A stretch of 64,000 nt of DNA, from positions 53,772-117,771 of the forward strand of contig CAINDA010000067.1 of NCBI GenBank assembly GCA_903847205.1. Reading direction: 5' to 3'. The stretch comes from an uncultured Bacteroidota bacterium. GTDB taxonomy: Bacteria; Bacteroidota; Bacteroidia; 2-12-FULL-35-15. The notes under the pieces were generated by a model that ran no database searches, was not told where the DNA came from, and saw only the letters and a list, made by a program, of their open reading frames with translations. This document shows positions 46,818-56,780 of this stretch, piece by piece (position 1 is the stretch's first letter; every line of letters begins with the position of its first letter). Position numbers and translations under genes: made by a program.

Positions 46818-48215
46818 TCATAATCTAAAATTTACGGCAACAGTAATTCTGTTTTCTATTTTCTTCAAATCAGCAGCCCATGGCAACATTGGTGTAGGCC
46901 CATTTGTCCAGCCGCTTGCGGAAGTTGTGCCGCCTGCTCCAGTAAAGTATGGTATGTTTGATTCGCGATAGCTGTATTCAAAACGAAATGTGACATAATC
47001 ATTCGGCATAACATCAAAAGTAGCAGTAAATTGAAACAGTTTTAGTTTTTCATTATTTGCAATTGCATAATCAAAATTATTAGGGATACCTCCAGCGGCT
47101 GCCGGGGTAAAACTTAAATACGGAAATACGTTTACACCATTTACTACGGATTGATTTAGCACAGCATCGCCTCGAAGTGTAAGTGCCATTTTGTTTTTAT
47201 CAAACCATATACGGCTTGAAAGGGCTGTACCGGCTATAAAGTTTTGATTTGCTTTTACAATATCTCCAGCTTCATTATTGTTCTGAAAACCATAATGTGT
47301 ATTAATGCTGAATGCGGCCTGCGAAATACTTTTGGCATTTGGCTTTTTATAATACCGGTATAATATGCTATTGTCGTGGTGAAATCGAATACGATTCGAT
47401 TGATGCCCTGAAGTATCCGGGTTCTGGGTATCTCTTCCGAGATAAAAGTTAGCGGAGAGCTGCATATTTTCAGTTGGTATCCAGTAACTAGAACTTCCTA
47501 AACTTGGACTATTACTAAAGCTGTTATAAGATTGCCAGCCGTTTATCAGCCATAGTTCGGTTTTGAATTTTTTAGAAGGAAACAGCTGCAATCTTGCGCC
47601 TTGAAAATAGAAAGGAGTAAAATCACTAACCATAGAACGTTGATAATTCCAATTGTCTTGCAGCATGTAACTTTCTAAACCAATATAACTCATAAATATT
47701 CCCGCCTCTATATTTATACCATACCATTTGTTGAAATGGTAACCGGCCCTTGCTTCACGAATGTATTTTAAATTATTTGTTCCGGCATTTCTTCCGCGAT
47801 AAACACTGCCGTCTGCATCCTGAATTATATTCAGCATAGAACCCGCCTGCATCGATAAATGTCCTAAAATGTTTTTGTAATTAGTTTCAATTCCAAAACT
47901 GGCAAGGTTAACGCTTACCTCATTACATCTTCCTATTGTTGACGAAATAGTTTGAGTATTGTCTATCGGGTTGGCGAAGTTGTAATTATAATAAGTATCT
48001 ATATAAGCAGTACCGGTTAAAATAGCTTCGCCTGTTTTGTTATCTGTTAATACCAATAAAGAATTTTTCACTCTGCTATTGCCGTTTACCCAGCTCAAAT
48101 CCATTCCATCAAATGGGACTTTATTAATTGCAGAATCTTTTTGAGCGTAAATAGTTGCATTAATTGCAAGTGCAGCTAATATTGCGGTGAATATTTTCTT
48201 TTCAAAATATGACAT
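46818..48215 (-). CDS. Outer-membrane porin (BBP2-like), first paralogue
   Basis: 465 residues with a signal peptide (FTAILAALAINATIYAQ). The mature protein opens KDSAINKVPFDGMDLSWVNG and continues as alternating amphipathic strands with many aromatic residues, ending in the outer-membrane motif ...RITVAVNFRL. It is clearly paralogous to 50734..52116 (shared NKWYGINIEAGIFMSYIGL / NKMHGINVDFGMFMSYVGL region and the same start and end). The beta-barrel porin-2 (OmpL-like) family is the best guess. It heads the kup-kdpD-kinase operon, implying a role in ion entry across the outer membrane. Confidence 0.82.
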   Translation of the reverse strand: MSYFEKKIFTAILAALAINATIYAQKDSAINKVPFDGMDLSWVNGNSRVKNSLLVLTDNKTGEAILTGTAYIDTYYNYNFANPIDNTQTISSTIGRCNEVSVNLASFGIETNYKNILGHLSMQAGSMLNIIQDADGSVYRGRNAGTNNLKYIREARAGYHFNKWYGINIEAGIFMSYIGLESYMLQDNWNYQRSMVSDFTPFYFQGARLQLFPSKKFKTELWLINGWQSYNSFSNSPSLGSSSYWIPTENMQLSANFYLGRDTQNPDTSGHQSNRIRFHHDNSILYRYYKKPNAKSISQAAFSINTHYGFQNNNEAGDIVKANQNFIAGTALSSRIWFDKNKMALTLRGDAVLNQSVVNGVNVFPYLSFTPAAAGGIPNNFDYAIANNEKLKLFQFTATFDVMPNDYVTFRFEYSYRESNIPYFTGAGGTTSASGWTNGPTPMLPWAADLKKIENRITVAVNFRL

Positions 48216-48376
48216 TATTAATTTCTCTTTATAAGTTCATTATTTTCAGCTTTCTAAAGGCAGCGTTTTTAATATTTCCCTGTTTTATTATTCCGCAATA
48301 TACTTCATATTTAATTATCTTTTGAAGACAGCGTAAACTTCTAAAATTAGTTTACACCGCCTATTTTAGACTCTTT

Positions 48377-48430
48377 GCAATCTTGCACAGCCCCTTTGCA
48401 ATCTTACATATCTCCTGCGCAAACTTACAT
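48377..48430 (-). promoter_or_regulatory. Three 12-bp direct repeats at 21-bp period upstream of the porin-kup-kdpD operon
   Basis: GCAATCTTGCAC (48377), GCAATCTTACAT (48398) and GCAAACTTACAT (48419) start exactly 21 bases apart, i.e. two helical turns. They lie 162-215 bases upstream of the porin start, the range used by activators of the NtrC type. I found no convincing -24/-12 sigma-54 promoter below them. They may be binding sites for the regulator at 58180..59529. Confidence 0.6.
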
Positions 48431-48454
48431 TGCTATTTTCTTTTAAGTTTTAGT

Positions 48455-48784
48455 CTATGCTCTTGGTGAATAATAAATAATACTTACTCCTATTAAAGCA
48501 ATCATTGCACCGACTGTATCGTATTTGTCGGGAGAATAATTATCCATCTTATTTGCCCATATAAATGACAGAATAATAAAAATACCGCCATAAGCAGCGT
48601 AAGTTTTAGCAAAGTTCGCAGTTTGCAATGTTGCTACAATACCATAAAGAGCAAGTATAAGCCCTCCTATAACTCCGTACCAAATAGGTTTACCTTCTTT
48701 GAGCCAAAGCCAAATAAGATAACCGCCGCCAATTTCGCAAAATCCGGCAAGAATAAACAGTGCTATTGATTTTAGAAAAAACAT
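48455..48784 (-). CDS. YnfA-family small membrane protein
   Basis: 109 residues with four spans. Family strings are ALFILAGFCEIGGGYLIWLW at the start, YGGIFIILSFIWANKMDNYSPDKYD and a C-terminal DTVGAMIALIGVSIIYYSP. YnfA resembles half of the small multidrug/EMR transporters, but its substrate is unknown. It sits 34 bases after the next gene upstream, between the two halves of the potassium locus. Confidence 0.93.
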   Translation of the reverse strand: MFFLKSIALFILAGFCEIGGGYLIWLWLKEGKPIWYGVIGGLILALYGIVATLQTANFAKTYAAYGGIFIILSFIWANKMDNYSPDKYDTVGAMIALIGVSIIYYSPRA

Positions 48785-48818
48785 TTCTTGATAATTTTAA
48801 AATAATAAGCATAAGGTT

Positions 48819-49064
48819 TCATAATCTTTTTCTAAGAAATTCAAAAGCAAAATATCCGATGAGCGCTAAAACAAAAGCGATAATAAAATTGGCCGCTGTA
48901 ATAATATTTTGAACAGCCCACAAAAAGCCTTTAGTATTCCCTAGCCCCGAGTGGGTAAATTCTCCCATCAACAGATTTGAGTAGAAAAGAAAGATGATGA
49001 ACCCAACCTCAAGAACGGCTCTCCAGAAAGGAATTAATTTTTTTTTCTTCTGCTGGTTTTTCAT
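48819..49064 (-). CDS. Small two-span membrane protein, unknown
   Basis: 81 residues: a basic N-terminus (MKNQQKKKKLIPFW), a first span (AVLEVGFIIFLFYSNLLMG) and a second (AANFIIAFVLALIGYFAFEF) before a basic end. No family recognised. It lies 30 bases after the prohibitin-like gene and 34 before ynfA, all on the minus strand, so it is probably cotranscribed. Confidence 0.65.
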   Translation of the reverse strand: MKNQQKKKKLIPFWRAVLEVGFIIFLFYSNLLMGEFTHSGLGNTKGFLWAVQNIITAANFIIAFVLALIGYFAFEFLRKRL

Positions 49065-49094
49065 TTGTTTGAAAATGGGAATACCTCCTCCGTT

Positions 49095-50000
49095 TTATTT
49101 ATCATTTAATATCAATGGCATTCCTTTACCATTGCCCATTATAATTATTTTGGCATTGGGTGATAATGCAATCTCCTTATTTGCTTTTATCATTTCATAT
49201 TGCAATTGCTGATCGCTTAAGCCAGTATTGATAATTTTCTGATAATCCGCAATGCCCTGCGCTTCTACACGTTTTCTTTCTGCTTCCTGTTTTTCTTTCT
49301 GCAATACAAACTGCATTTTCTGCGCATCCTGCTCAGCATTTATTTTAGATTCAATAGTAACCTTTACTGACTGAGGCAGTGTAATATTTCTTACAAGCAA
49401 TTGTTCCAATGCAAGCCCCCGGTCTTTAAAATCTTTTTCAATACCTTTAAATATCCTTCCCTGAAACTCATCTCTCTTTGTTGAATAGAGTGCTACCGCA
49501 TCGTAATAGACGGCATTGTCGCGGATTTTAGTCCGGGTAATAGGTCTCACAATAGTATTTTTATAATCCGGACCTATCTCTTTTAAAATTCTTGGAGCTT
49601 CATTCGGCAGTACACGGTATAAAACAGTGAGATCAATAATTACTTCCAATCCATCTGCCGACAATACCCTTATCGCATCATCTCCTCCTTTGTCGCCTTC
49701 ATCATGAACGCCTGACATGGTATAGTTTTGTGTTTTTATATCAAACATGGTTACTTCCACTAAGGGATCAACAAAATTTAACCCGCTTTCCAATACCCGA
49801 TTATCCACCTTTCCGAATAAAGTTTGAACTCCTGCCTGCCCTGCATCTACCTGCTTTACAATTGAAGTAGCAATACCAACAAGTATTACCAGCATACCGG
49901 CAATATTTATGATGGAATAGTAACGGTTTAATTGATAATTGGTTCTTATTACAAAATAAGAAACTGCCATGATGATGATTCCCACAACTATAATTAACAT
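49095..50000 (-). CDS. Prohibitin-like SPFH-domain membrane protein
   Basis: 301 residues with two N-terminal spans (LIIVVGIIIMAVSYFVI and YYSIINIAGMLVILVGIATSIV), an SPFH domain (about 55-215; GQAGVQTLFGKVDNRVLESG, EVIIDLTVLYRV, DRGLALEQLLVRNITLPQSV) and a C-terminal coiled coil rich in Glu/Lys (KEKQEAERKRVEAQGIADYQ). Prohibitins form membrane ring scaffolds and modulate proteases. The double membrane anchor before the domain is a small variation on the usual single anchor. Confidence 0.92.
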   Translation of the reverse strand: MLIIVVGIIIMAVSYFVIRTNYQLNRYYSIINIAGMLVILVGIATSIVKQVDAGQAGVQTLFGKVDNRVLESGLNFVDPLVEVTMFDIKTQNYTMSGVHDEGDKGGDDAIRVLSADGLEVIIDLTVLYRVLPNEAPRILKEIGPDYKNTIVRPITRTKIRDNAVYYDAVALYSTKRDEFQGRIFKGIEKDFKDRGLALEQLLVRNITLPQSVKVTIESKINAEQDAQKMQFVLQKEKQEAERKRVEAQGIADYQKIINTGLSDQQLQYEMIKANKEIALSPNAKIIIMGNGKGMPLILNDK

Positions 50001-50110
50001 TTTGATCCTCCTTTATTTTATATTGATTTGAATAATTGTTTTATAAATAGATATTTCATTTATTGAATTAGGCATCTAAGTAATAACATGTATGTATTGC
50101 CCCCTATGGT

Positions 50111-50164
50111 CTTCGACAAGCTCAGACCGACCTCGAGCCCGCAGTCATACTGAGCCAGTCGAAG
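50111..50164. repeat. REP-like palindrome, CTTCGAC/CTGAG family
   Basis: CTTCGACAAGCTCAG at 50111 pairs with CTGAGCCAGTCGAAG ending at 50164, with nested dyads between them. It is the same family as 7568..7633. Confidence 0.7.
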
Positions 50165-50240
50165 TATGTGCGCGGGGCATAGAATTAACAGTATTTCTTA
50201 TACGCCTAATTCAATTCATTTAAATGATATTTCCCAAAAA

Positions 50241-50621
50241 TTATTTAACTCCTAATTTCATTGATGCATTTTCATCAAAACCAAAATAATCTTCTGTTAT
50301 TTCCTCGCCGTCATTAATGTCTTTAACTGCAATACAAGTTTCCTTATCAATCGTCTTCATATTGGGGTCAAGGGAATGATTAGTATATTTTGCGTTATCC
50401 AAACAAACAATATAGCCTCCTTCTTTTTTGCTGTAATAAGCAAAATGCAATACAAATTCCTGTGCTATTTTTGGTAATTCCTTAAATTGTAAATCATCTA
50501 TTCTAACATCAAAGTTTTCCTGAAATTTCCAAATAATTGTTCCTTTGGGAATAAACTCTCCTGCGATACAGCCCACTCCATTGATTGGACTTTTTTCTAA
50601 AAATGTTTTTACTGTGAACAT
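50241..50621 (-). CDS. SET-domain protein
   Basis: 126 residues forming a minimal SET fold: SPINGVGCIAGEFIPKGTII (SAM-pocket entry), YTNHSLDPNM (the conserved NHS) and DGEEITEDYFGF (the GEEIxxDY active-site strand). Eukaryotic and bacterial SET proteins methylate lysine; some bacterial ones have unknown targets. No post-SET cysteine cluster is present. It stands alone between the prohibitin operon and the second porin. Confidence 0.88.
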   Translation of the reverse strand: MFTVKTFLEKSPINGVGCIAGEFIPKGTIIWKFQENFDVRIDDLQFKELPKIAQEFVLHFAYYSKKEGGYIVCLDNAKYTNHSLDPNMKTIDKETCIAVKDINDGEEITEDYFGFDENASMKLGVK

Positions 50622-50668
50622 ATAAATAAGTATTAAAAATTAAATTTTTGAATATCGAAAATTAAAAA

Positions 50669-50703
50669 AACAACCCTTTGAGCTTGCACTCATCGGGCTG
50701 TTT
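50669..50703 (-). terminator. Terminator of the second porin gene
   Basis: On the minus strand an imperfect hairpin (AACAGCCC...TGAG / CTCA...GGGTTGTT) is followed by a run of seven T (complement of the A-run at 50664..50670). It lies about 30 bases past the porin stop, at the end of the kdpFABC-porin transcript. Confidence 0.7.
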
Positions 50704-50733
50704 CGTACTAACCAAATAAATATCAAACCGCTT

Positions 50734-52116
50734 TTATATCCTGAACAGCACGCAAAAAATTATTCTGTTTTCTGCTTTCACTAAATCAGGAACCCAGGTT
50801 GGCGAAGAACCTAAACCAGTTGTTGTGTACCCTGTTGGAGAAGTAACACCGCCATGTCCTGCAAAATAATCAACGTTTGCGGCTCTGTGTACATATTCTA
50901 CTCTGAAAGAAACACTTTGGTTTGGCATCCATTCCAGGTTAGTAGAAGCATCCCAGGCTTCAAACACAGAACCCACACTGGTGTCGAAAGGATGAGTGCC
51001 GGCTCCAACAGTTGGATTTGAAGGGTTAGGAAGCGGACTTGCATCACCGGTTGGATACAGCACTAAATAACGTCCGGGATTATTCATATAGCCTCCGCCG
51101 ATTGTCCAGGCAAATTTATTTTGATGAAACCATATTCTGTTATAAAACATTATACTGGCAAAATACTGCGCCGGCTTAGTTGGATCACTGCTGTTAAAAC
51201 CATTGACAGCAGGCCCATAATCCGAACCGGGTCCTTTTTCATCACCTATATCACCTGTTAACGAAAATGCCATTTGGCTTACACCATTAGCTGATTTGTT
51301 ATGATAATAACGTCCGAGTAAACTGTTATCCGAGTGGAAACGATGTCTTCCGGGTATTAATGCTGCATCGTTTCCAAAATAATCATTTGTCAGCATTTTA
51401 ATATTCTCATTCGGCTGCCAGGTGATATTTCCGCCGCATCCCGGCATTTCGTTAAACATACCGTAACTCTGCCATCCGTTAATTGCCCATAGTTCAATTT
51501 TTAATTTTTTTGTTGGGAAAAGTTGAATCCGCATACCATTAAAAAACCAAGGTGTATTATCAGATGTGTACGAAGCCTGGTATTCCCAATTTTCTACTTG
51601 ATAGTAAGAGTTAAGCCCAACATAGGACATGAACATTCCAAAGTCCACGTTAATGCCATGCATCTTATTAAAATGATACCCTCCGTAAGCTTCACTGATA
51701 TAGCGATACACATTTGCCAAATCGTACTGACCGCGGTAAGGGCTGTAGTCGTTTCTTGGTACAACTGTAGAACGTGTTCCAAATTGTGTCATTATTCTGC
51801 CGCGGGCGCCGTTAAAAGAAAAGTCACCGCCTATTGCAGCACATGAAACTTCCATCTCATTATTACGGGCTAATGCTGTTGAGCCAACAACAGTGTGATC
51901 TATCGGGTTGAGACTAGAGTAGGTATAGTTGGCATCTATCATAATACTGCCGGTAAAATATTTGTTAGACAGTACTGCGGAATCCCTGCGGTCGCTGCCG
52001 TTTTGCCATGTTCCATCCTGCCCCTCAAATGGGATTTGGGATAATATGGAATCTTTTTGAGCCATTGTACTTAATGCCGTTCCAAGCAGCACTAAGGATA
52101 GTAATTGTGTTTTCAT
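50734..52116 (-). CDS. Outer-membrane porin (BBP2-like), second paralogue
   Basis: 460 residues, signal peptide MKTQLLSLVLLGTALSTMAQ, mature start KDSILSQIPFEGQDGTWQNG, barrel strands throughout, C-terminus ENRIIFCVLFRI. It shares the overall plan and many strings with the porin at 46818..48215. It lies 99 bases after kdpC and is probably the last gene of the kdp transcript. Two porins each tied to one potassium transporter operon suggest specialised outer-membrane entry, although ion selectivity cannot be read from sequence. Confidence 0.82.
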   Translation of the reverse strand: MKTQLLSLVLLGTALSTMAQKDSILSQIPFEGQDGTWQNGSDRRDSAVLSNKYFTGSIMIDANYTYSSLNPIDHTVVGSTALARNNEMEVSCAAIGGDFSFNGARGRIMTQFGTRSTVVPRNDYSPYRGQYDLANVYRYISEAYGGYHFNKMHGINVDFGMFMSYVGLNSYYQVENWEYQASYTSDNTPWFFNGMRIQLFPTKKLKIELWAINGWQSYGMFNEMPGCGGNITWQPNENIKMLTNDYFGNDAALIPGRHRFHSDNSLLGRYYHNKSANGVSQMAFSLTGDIGDEKGPGSDYGPAVNGFNSSDPTKPAQYFASIMFYNRIWFHQNKFAWTIGGGYMNNPGRYLVLYPTGDASPLPNPSNPTVGAGTHPFDTSVGSVFEAWDASTNLEWMPNQSVSFRVEYVHRAANVDYFAGHGGVTSPTGYTTTGLGSSPTWVPDLVKAENRIIFCVLFRI

Positions 52117-52215
52117 AATTGTTTTTTTATTGTTGTTTAATTGTTTGTTAAAGTCAGCTTAAAAATGAGTTCTGCATTTATATATAACCATGTAGTGATG
52201 ACATTTGAACAGCCC

Positions 52216-52779
52216 TTATTTAAGCTGGTCTAAGGCCGCATTTAATTTTAATACATTTACTTTTTCAGGCCCGAACATTCCCAATAAAGGTTTTTCAATT
52301 TGTTTTTCAATAAGTGCATTTATTTTTTCGATACTGATATTCCTTACTTTGGCAATACGAGCTACTTGTATATAAGCTGATTTCGGTGATATATCAGGAT
52401 CTAAGCCACTGCCGCTGGCTGTAACTAAATCAGCAGGTATTTCTGCTTTTACAACTCCCGGATTATGCACCATAAAAGAATCAATTCTTGCATGCACGTC
52501 TTTTAAATAATCAGGATTACTAGGTCCCTTGTTGCTTCCGCCGCTGCCTGCTGCATTATAATTAACTGCAGACGGTCTTGACCAGAAATATTTATCAGCA
52601 GTAAATTTTTGTCCGATGTTGGCATAACCTACAACTTTTCCGTTAACTGAAACAGTTTCTCCATTTCCGCCTCCGGGTGCTGTTTTGGCAATACCTGCAA
52701 TTAACAAAGGATACAATACAGAACATAGTATGATTAATACAGCTGTAAGTTTTAAGGATGGTAAAATATATGTTTTCAT
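52216..52779 (-). CDS. kdpC: Potassium-transporting ATPase subunit KdpC
   Basis: 187 residues: one N-terminal span (LKLTAVLIILCSVLYPLLIAGIA) followed by the periplasmic domain with the family strings FTADKYFWSRPSAVNYNAAG, GGSNKGPSNPDY, PADLVTASGSGLDPDISP and SAYIQVARIAKVRN. KdpC stabilises ATP binding in the KdpFABC complex. It is 41 bases after kdpB. Confidence 0.97.
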   Translation of the reverse strand: MKTYILPSLKLTAVLIILCSVLYPLLIAGIAKTAPGGGNGETVSVNGKVVGYANIGQKFTADKYFWSRPSAVNYNAAGSGGSNKGPSNPDYLKDVHARIDSFMVHNPGVVKAEIPADLVTASGSGLDPDISPKSAYIQVARIAKVRNISIEKINALIEKQIEKPLLGMFGPEKVNVLKLNAALDQLK

Positions 52780-52820
52780 TTTTAAAATATGTTAGATGTT
52801 TATTGTTTTAAATGTTTTAA

Positions 52821-54884
52821 TTAAAAAAATGCTCCGATAACTAAATCAATTAATTTAATCCCGACAAAAGGCAGCAGAATCCCGCCGAAGCCGTAGATTA
52901 ATAGATTGCGCCTTAACAAGGCACTTGCACCGATTGGTTTATATTCTACACCGCGCAATGCGAGCGGGATTAATATTGGAATAATGATGGCATTAAAAAT
53001 TACTGCCGAAAGAATTGCACTTTCAGGGCTGTGTAATTTCATAATGTTTAATCCCTGTAATGCAGGAATAGAAGCAATGAACAGTGCAGGAACGATTGCA
53101 AAATATTTTGCCACATCATTCGCAATTGAAAAAGTAGTTAATGTACCGCGTGTAATCAAAAGCTGTTTTCCTATCTCTACAATTTCAATTAGTTTAGTGG
53201 GGTCATTATCTAAGTCAACCATGTTGCCGGCTTCTTTAGCTGCCTGAGTACCGCTGTTCATAGCCACTCCAACATCAGCCTGTGCAAGAGCCGGTGCATC
53301 GTTTGTTCCGTCTCCCATCATGGCAACTAACTTTCCTGAAGCCTGCTCTTTTTTGATGTAATTCATTTTGTCCTCAGGTTTTGCTTCCGCGATGTAGTCA
53401 TCCACGCCGGCTTTCTCTGCAATAAATTTTGCTGTTAAAGGATTATCGCCTGTTACCATCACTGTTTTAATACCCATTTTGCGTAAGCGTTCAAAACGCT
53501 CTTGAATACCGGGTTTGATGATGTCCTGTAATTCTATTACACCCATTATTTTTTCATTTTCTGAAACTACCAAAGGTGTACCGCCGTTAGCTGCAATACC
53601 GGTTACTATTTTATCGATGCCAGTAGAATATTCATAGCCTGCTTTTATTGCATTTTTTTTGATGGTGTCAGAGGCACCTTTTCTCAATCTCCTGCCGTTT
53701 TTTAAATCCATTCCGCTCGAACGTGTTTCCGCAGTAAATTTGATAAATACCGCTTCATTTAAAAGTGTATCAGTGGCTTGTGTTTTTGCACCTTTTGATT
53801 TTGCTAATTCAATGATAGATTTACCTTCGGGTGTTTCGTCAGCGAAAGAGGCCAATACGCAGCATTCAATAAAAGTTTCTACAGTAATGCCGTCAGCATG
53901 ATAAAAATGAGTTGCCTTGCGGTTGCCGATTGTGATGGTTCCTGTTTTATCTAACAGCAGCACATCAATGTCGCCGGCAGTTTCAACAGCTTTTCCTGAT
54001 TTGGTAATTACGTTTGCCCGCAAAGCCCTGTCCATACCGGCAATTCCGATTGCTGACAACAGGCCTCCAATAGTTGTAGGAATCAAACAGACGAACAAAG
54101 AAATTAATGCTGCAATTGTAATAGGCGTGTTTGCATAATCTGCGAATGGTTTTAATGTAACGCATACTATGATAAACACCAGTGTAAATGCCGCTAATAG
54201 AATAGTTAATGCAATTTCATTAGGCGTTTTTTGGCGGCTTGCACCCTCTACCAATGCAATCATTTTGTCTAAGAATGATTCGCCGGGTTCAGTGCTTACT
54301 CTTACTTTTATTTTGTCAGACAAAACCTTTGTACCGCCGGTCACAGAACTTTTATCTCCGCCCGATTCGCGGATTACAGGAGCTGATTCACCTGTAATGG
54401 CCGATTCATCAATGGTTGCGAGTCCTTCAATAATTTCGCCGTCGGTTGGAATAATATCCCCTGCTTCGCAGATAAAAATATCACCTTTAACAAGTGTTGA
54501 GGAAGAAACTATTTTTATTTCATCTATTCTTAATTCGCCGACTGGGAATACTTTTTTTGCGGGTGTTTCTTCCCTTGTTTTGCGAAGCGATTCGGCCTGC
54601 GCCTTTCCTCTTGCTTCTGCAATTGCCTCTGCAAAATTTGCGAATATTAAGGTGAGAAAAAGAACGATAAAGACAAAAAGGTTGTATCCAAAACTTCCCT
54701 GCGACCCGTTATTATTAAATAATATGCCAATAGTAACAAATAGCATTACCAATGTTCCGATCTCTACGCAGAACATCACCGGATTTTTTACCATCGCTTT
54801 CGGATGTAATTTGATAAATGACTGCTTCAAGGCTTCTGTTACCAGGTCTTTTTGAAACAATGATTTATTAGCTGTATTGCTCAT
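52821..54884 (-). CDS. kdpB: Potassium-transporting ATPase ATP-binding subunit KdpB
   Basis: P-type ATPase that energises high-affinity potassium import. The 687 residues include the phosphorylation motif [20 protein letters not shown], the TGES actuator motif in [24 protein letters not shown] at the nucleotide pocket ([13 protein letters not shown]), and the hinge [21 protein letters not shown]. Length and motif order are those of KdpB. Confidence 0.98.
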   Translation of the reverse strand: MSNTANKSLFQKDLVTEALKQSFIKLHPKAMVKNPVMFCVEIGTLVMLFVTIGILFNNNGSQGSFGYNLFVFIVLFLTLIFANFAEAIAEARGKAQAESLRKTREETPAKKVFPVGELRIDEIKIVSSSTLVKGDIFICEAGDIIPTDGEIIEGLATIDESAITGESAPVIRESGGDKSSVTGGTKVLSDKIKVRVSTEPGESFLDKMIALVEGASRQKTPNEIALTILLAAFTLVFIIVCVTLKPFADYANTPITIAALISLFVCLIPTTIGGLLSAIGIAGMDRALRANVITKSGKAVETAGDIDVLLLDKTGTITIGNRKATHFYHADGITVETFIECCVLASFADETPEGKSIIELAKSKGAKTQATDTLLNEAVFIKFTAETRSSGMDLKNGRRLRKGASDTIKKNAIKAGYEYSTGIDKIVTGIAANGGTPLVVSENEKIMGVIELQDIIKPGIQERFERLRKMGIKTVMVTGDNPLTAKFIAEKAGVDDYIAEAKPEDKMNYIKKEQASGKLVAMMGDGTNDAPALAQADVGVAMNSGTQAAKEAGNMVDLDNDPTKLIEIVEIGKQLLITRGTLTTFSIANDVAKYFAIVPALFIASIPALQGLNIMKLHSPESAILSAVIFNAIIIPILIPLALRGVEYKPIGASALLRRNLLIYGFGGILLPFVGIKLIDLVIGAFF

Positions 54885-54936
54885 AATTTTATAATTGTTT
54901 TATTGATGTGAATGTTTGTTTTATGCTTTCCGCGTT

Positions 54937-54990
54937 TCTCGACTCTGTTCGAAATGACCCTTTTCGCTGTCATTTCAATCTGCGTCGAGA
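54937..54990. repeat. REP-like palindrome between kdpA and kdpB
   Basis: TCTCGAC...TTCGAAATGAC at 54937 pairs with GTCATTTCAA...GTCGAGA ending at 54990. It is a diverged relative of the intergenic palindromes at 7568 and 50111, here inserted in the 158-base kdpA-kdpB gap inside an operon. Confidence 0.6.
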
Positions 54991-55042
54991 ATTGCAATGG
55001 CTTTGAATAATCTCATTTTATTTGATAAAATTGACAAATTGT

Positions 55043-56761
55043 TTAATGATATAAACTAAAGTATTCTGCCAGCGGACCAAGCACCAATGCAGGGAAAAAT
55101 GCTAATGCTGCAATGATCATAATTACAGCGTACGTCATTAGGCCGAATGTCCCTGTATCCGTTTTTAATGTTCCTGCTGATTCCGGAATGTACTTTTTCT
55201 TAGCCAGAATTCCAGCAATCGCAAGCGGACCGATGATTGGAAGATACCTTCCAAGCAGCAATACAAAGCCGGTAGTTACATTCCAAAAAACATTATTGTC
55301 GCCCAGACCTTCAAAACCGCTGCCGTTATTGGCTGCACAGGAAGTGTACTGATACAGCATTTCCGAAAATCCATGATGTCCCGGATTATTCAGCCATGTT
55401 GATGGTTTTACCACCCAATCTGCATTCGGGTAATGAACCAATGTCCATGCAGATAAAGCTGTACCAACCAATATGATGAATGGATGCAGCAATGCAATAA
55501 GCATTGCTATTTTCATTTCCCTTGCTTCAATCTTTCGTCCTAAAAATTCAGGAGTTCGCCCTACCATCAAACCAGAGATGAAAACTGCTATGATGATAAA
55601 AATATAGTAGTTTAAAATTCCAACTCCGCATCCGCCGTAAAAAGAGTTTACCATCATTCCTAAGAGCTGCATATTTCCTGAAAGAGGCATTGAGCTGTCG
55701 TGCATTGAGTTTACAGAGCCGGTAGAAATAATTGTGGTGACGATGCTCCAATAACCAGAGGCCGCAGCGCCAAAGCGTACTTCTTTGCCTTCCATGGCTC
55801 CGGCGCTTTGATCTATACCCATCTCTGTAATGGCAGGATTTCCTTTTATTTCCGCCATCATTGTCGGGATTAAAAGTGAGAGCATTCCAATGGTCATCAC
55901 TCCAAAAATCACATAAGAAAATCTTTTTCTTTTTATATAGAAACCCAATGCAAAAATCATTGCAATCGGAATGAGCACCTGCGCAATCACTTCCAGCATA
56001 TTGGTAAAGTAATTCGGGTTCTCTAATGGATGAGCGGAGTTAGCGCCAAACCATCCGCCGCCGTTTGTTCCTAAATGCTTTATGGCAATCATGCCAGCTG
56101 CCGGGCCGCGTGAAACCTGAGTGGTATCACCCTGCATTGTTATGATGGTATCTTTACCGGCATAACTTGCGGGAGAGCCGTTGAATGCCAGCAATACCGC
56201 TATTATAATACTCAGCGGCAGTAAAATACGTGTAATTGTTTTAGTGAAAATCACGAAAAAATTTCCCAGTTTATCAGTTACCTTATCCCGCATAGCATTG
56301 AAAACTACTATTAATGCAGCAATTCCGGTAGCGGCTGATACAAACATTAAAAAATTAAAAACAAATAGCTGTGTTAAATAAGTTGCTCCTGATTCGCCTG
56401 AATAATCCTGCAGGTTGCAATTCACCAAAAAGCTGATAGCGGTGTTGAAGGTTAAATCAGGGCTCATGGATGGGTTGCCATCCGGGTTTAAAAACAGACT
56501 GCCCTGTGTAAGCAGCAGTACAAAAGCCCAAACAAACCAAATCAAATTGATGGAAAGCAATGCCATTAAATGCTGTTTCCAATTCATTTCCTGAGTTGTA
56601 TCAATCCCGCAAATACGATAAATAAAACGCTCCACAGGCGAAATAAAATCAAGCAGTGTTTTTTCGTTATTGAAGACCTTGGAAATGTATTTACCAAGGG
56701 GAATTGCCAGCAGCAGCGTTATTGCGTATGAGGCGACTACTCCAATTAATTCTGTATTCAT
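55043..56761 (-). CDS. kdpA: Potassium-transporting ATPase potassium-binding subunit KdpA
   Basis: 572 residues with about ten spans forming the selectivity-filter pore. Visible family strings include NCNLQDYSGESGATYLTQL (first filter), GGGWFGANSAHPLENP, SGYWSIVTTIISTGSVNSMH, and YTSCAANNGSGFEGLGDNNVF near the C-terminal third. It starts 19 bases after kdpF and ends 158 bases before kdpB. Confidence 0.98.
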   Translation of the reverse strand: MNTELIGVVASYAITLLLAIPLGKYISKVFNNEKTLLDFISPVERFIYRICGIDTTQEMNWKQHLMALLSINLIWFVWAFVLLLTQGSLFLNPDGNPSMSPDLTFNTAISFLVNCNLQDYSGESGATYLTQLFVFNFLMFVSAATGIAALIVVFNAMRDKVTDKLGNFFVIFTKTITRILLPLSIIIAVLLAFNGSPASYAGKDTIITMQGDTTQVSRGPAAGMIAIKHLGTNGGGWFGANSAHPLENPNYFTNMLEVIAQVLIPIAMIFALGFYIKRKRFSYVIFGVMTIGMLSLLIPTMMAEIKGNPAITEMGIDQSAGAMEGKEVRFGAAASGYWSIVTTIISTGSVNSMHDSSMPLSGNMQLLGMMVNSFYGGCGVGILNYYIFIIIAVFISGLMVGRTPEFLGRKIEAREMKIAMLIALLHPFIILVGTALSAWTLVHYPNADWVVKPSTWLNNPGHHGFSEMLYQYTSCAANNGSGFEGLGDNNVFWNVTTGFVLLLGRYLPIIGPLAIAGILAKKKYIPESAGTLKTDTGTFGLMTYAVIMIIAALAFFPALVLGPLAEYFSLYH

Positions 56762-56780
56762 ATTTTTATAGTTTAATAGT

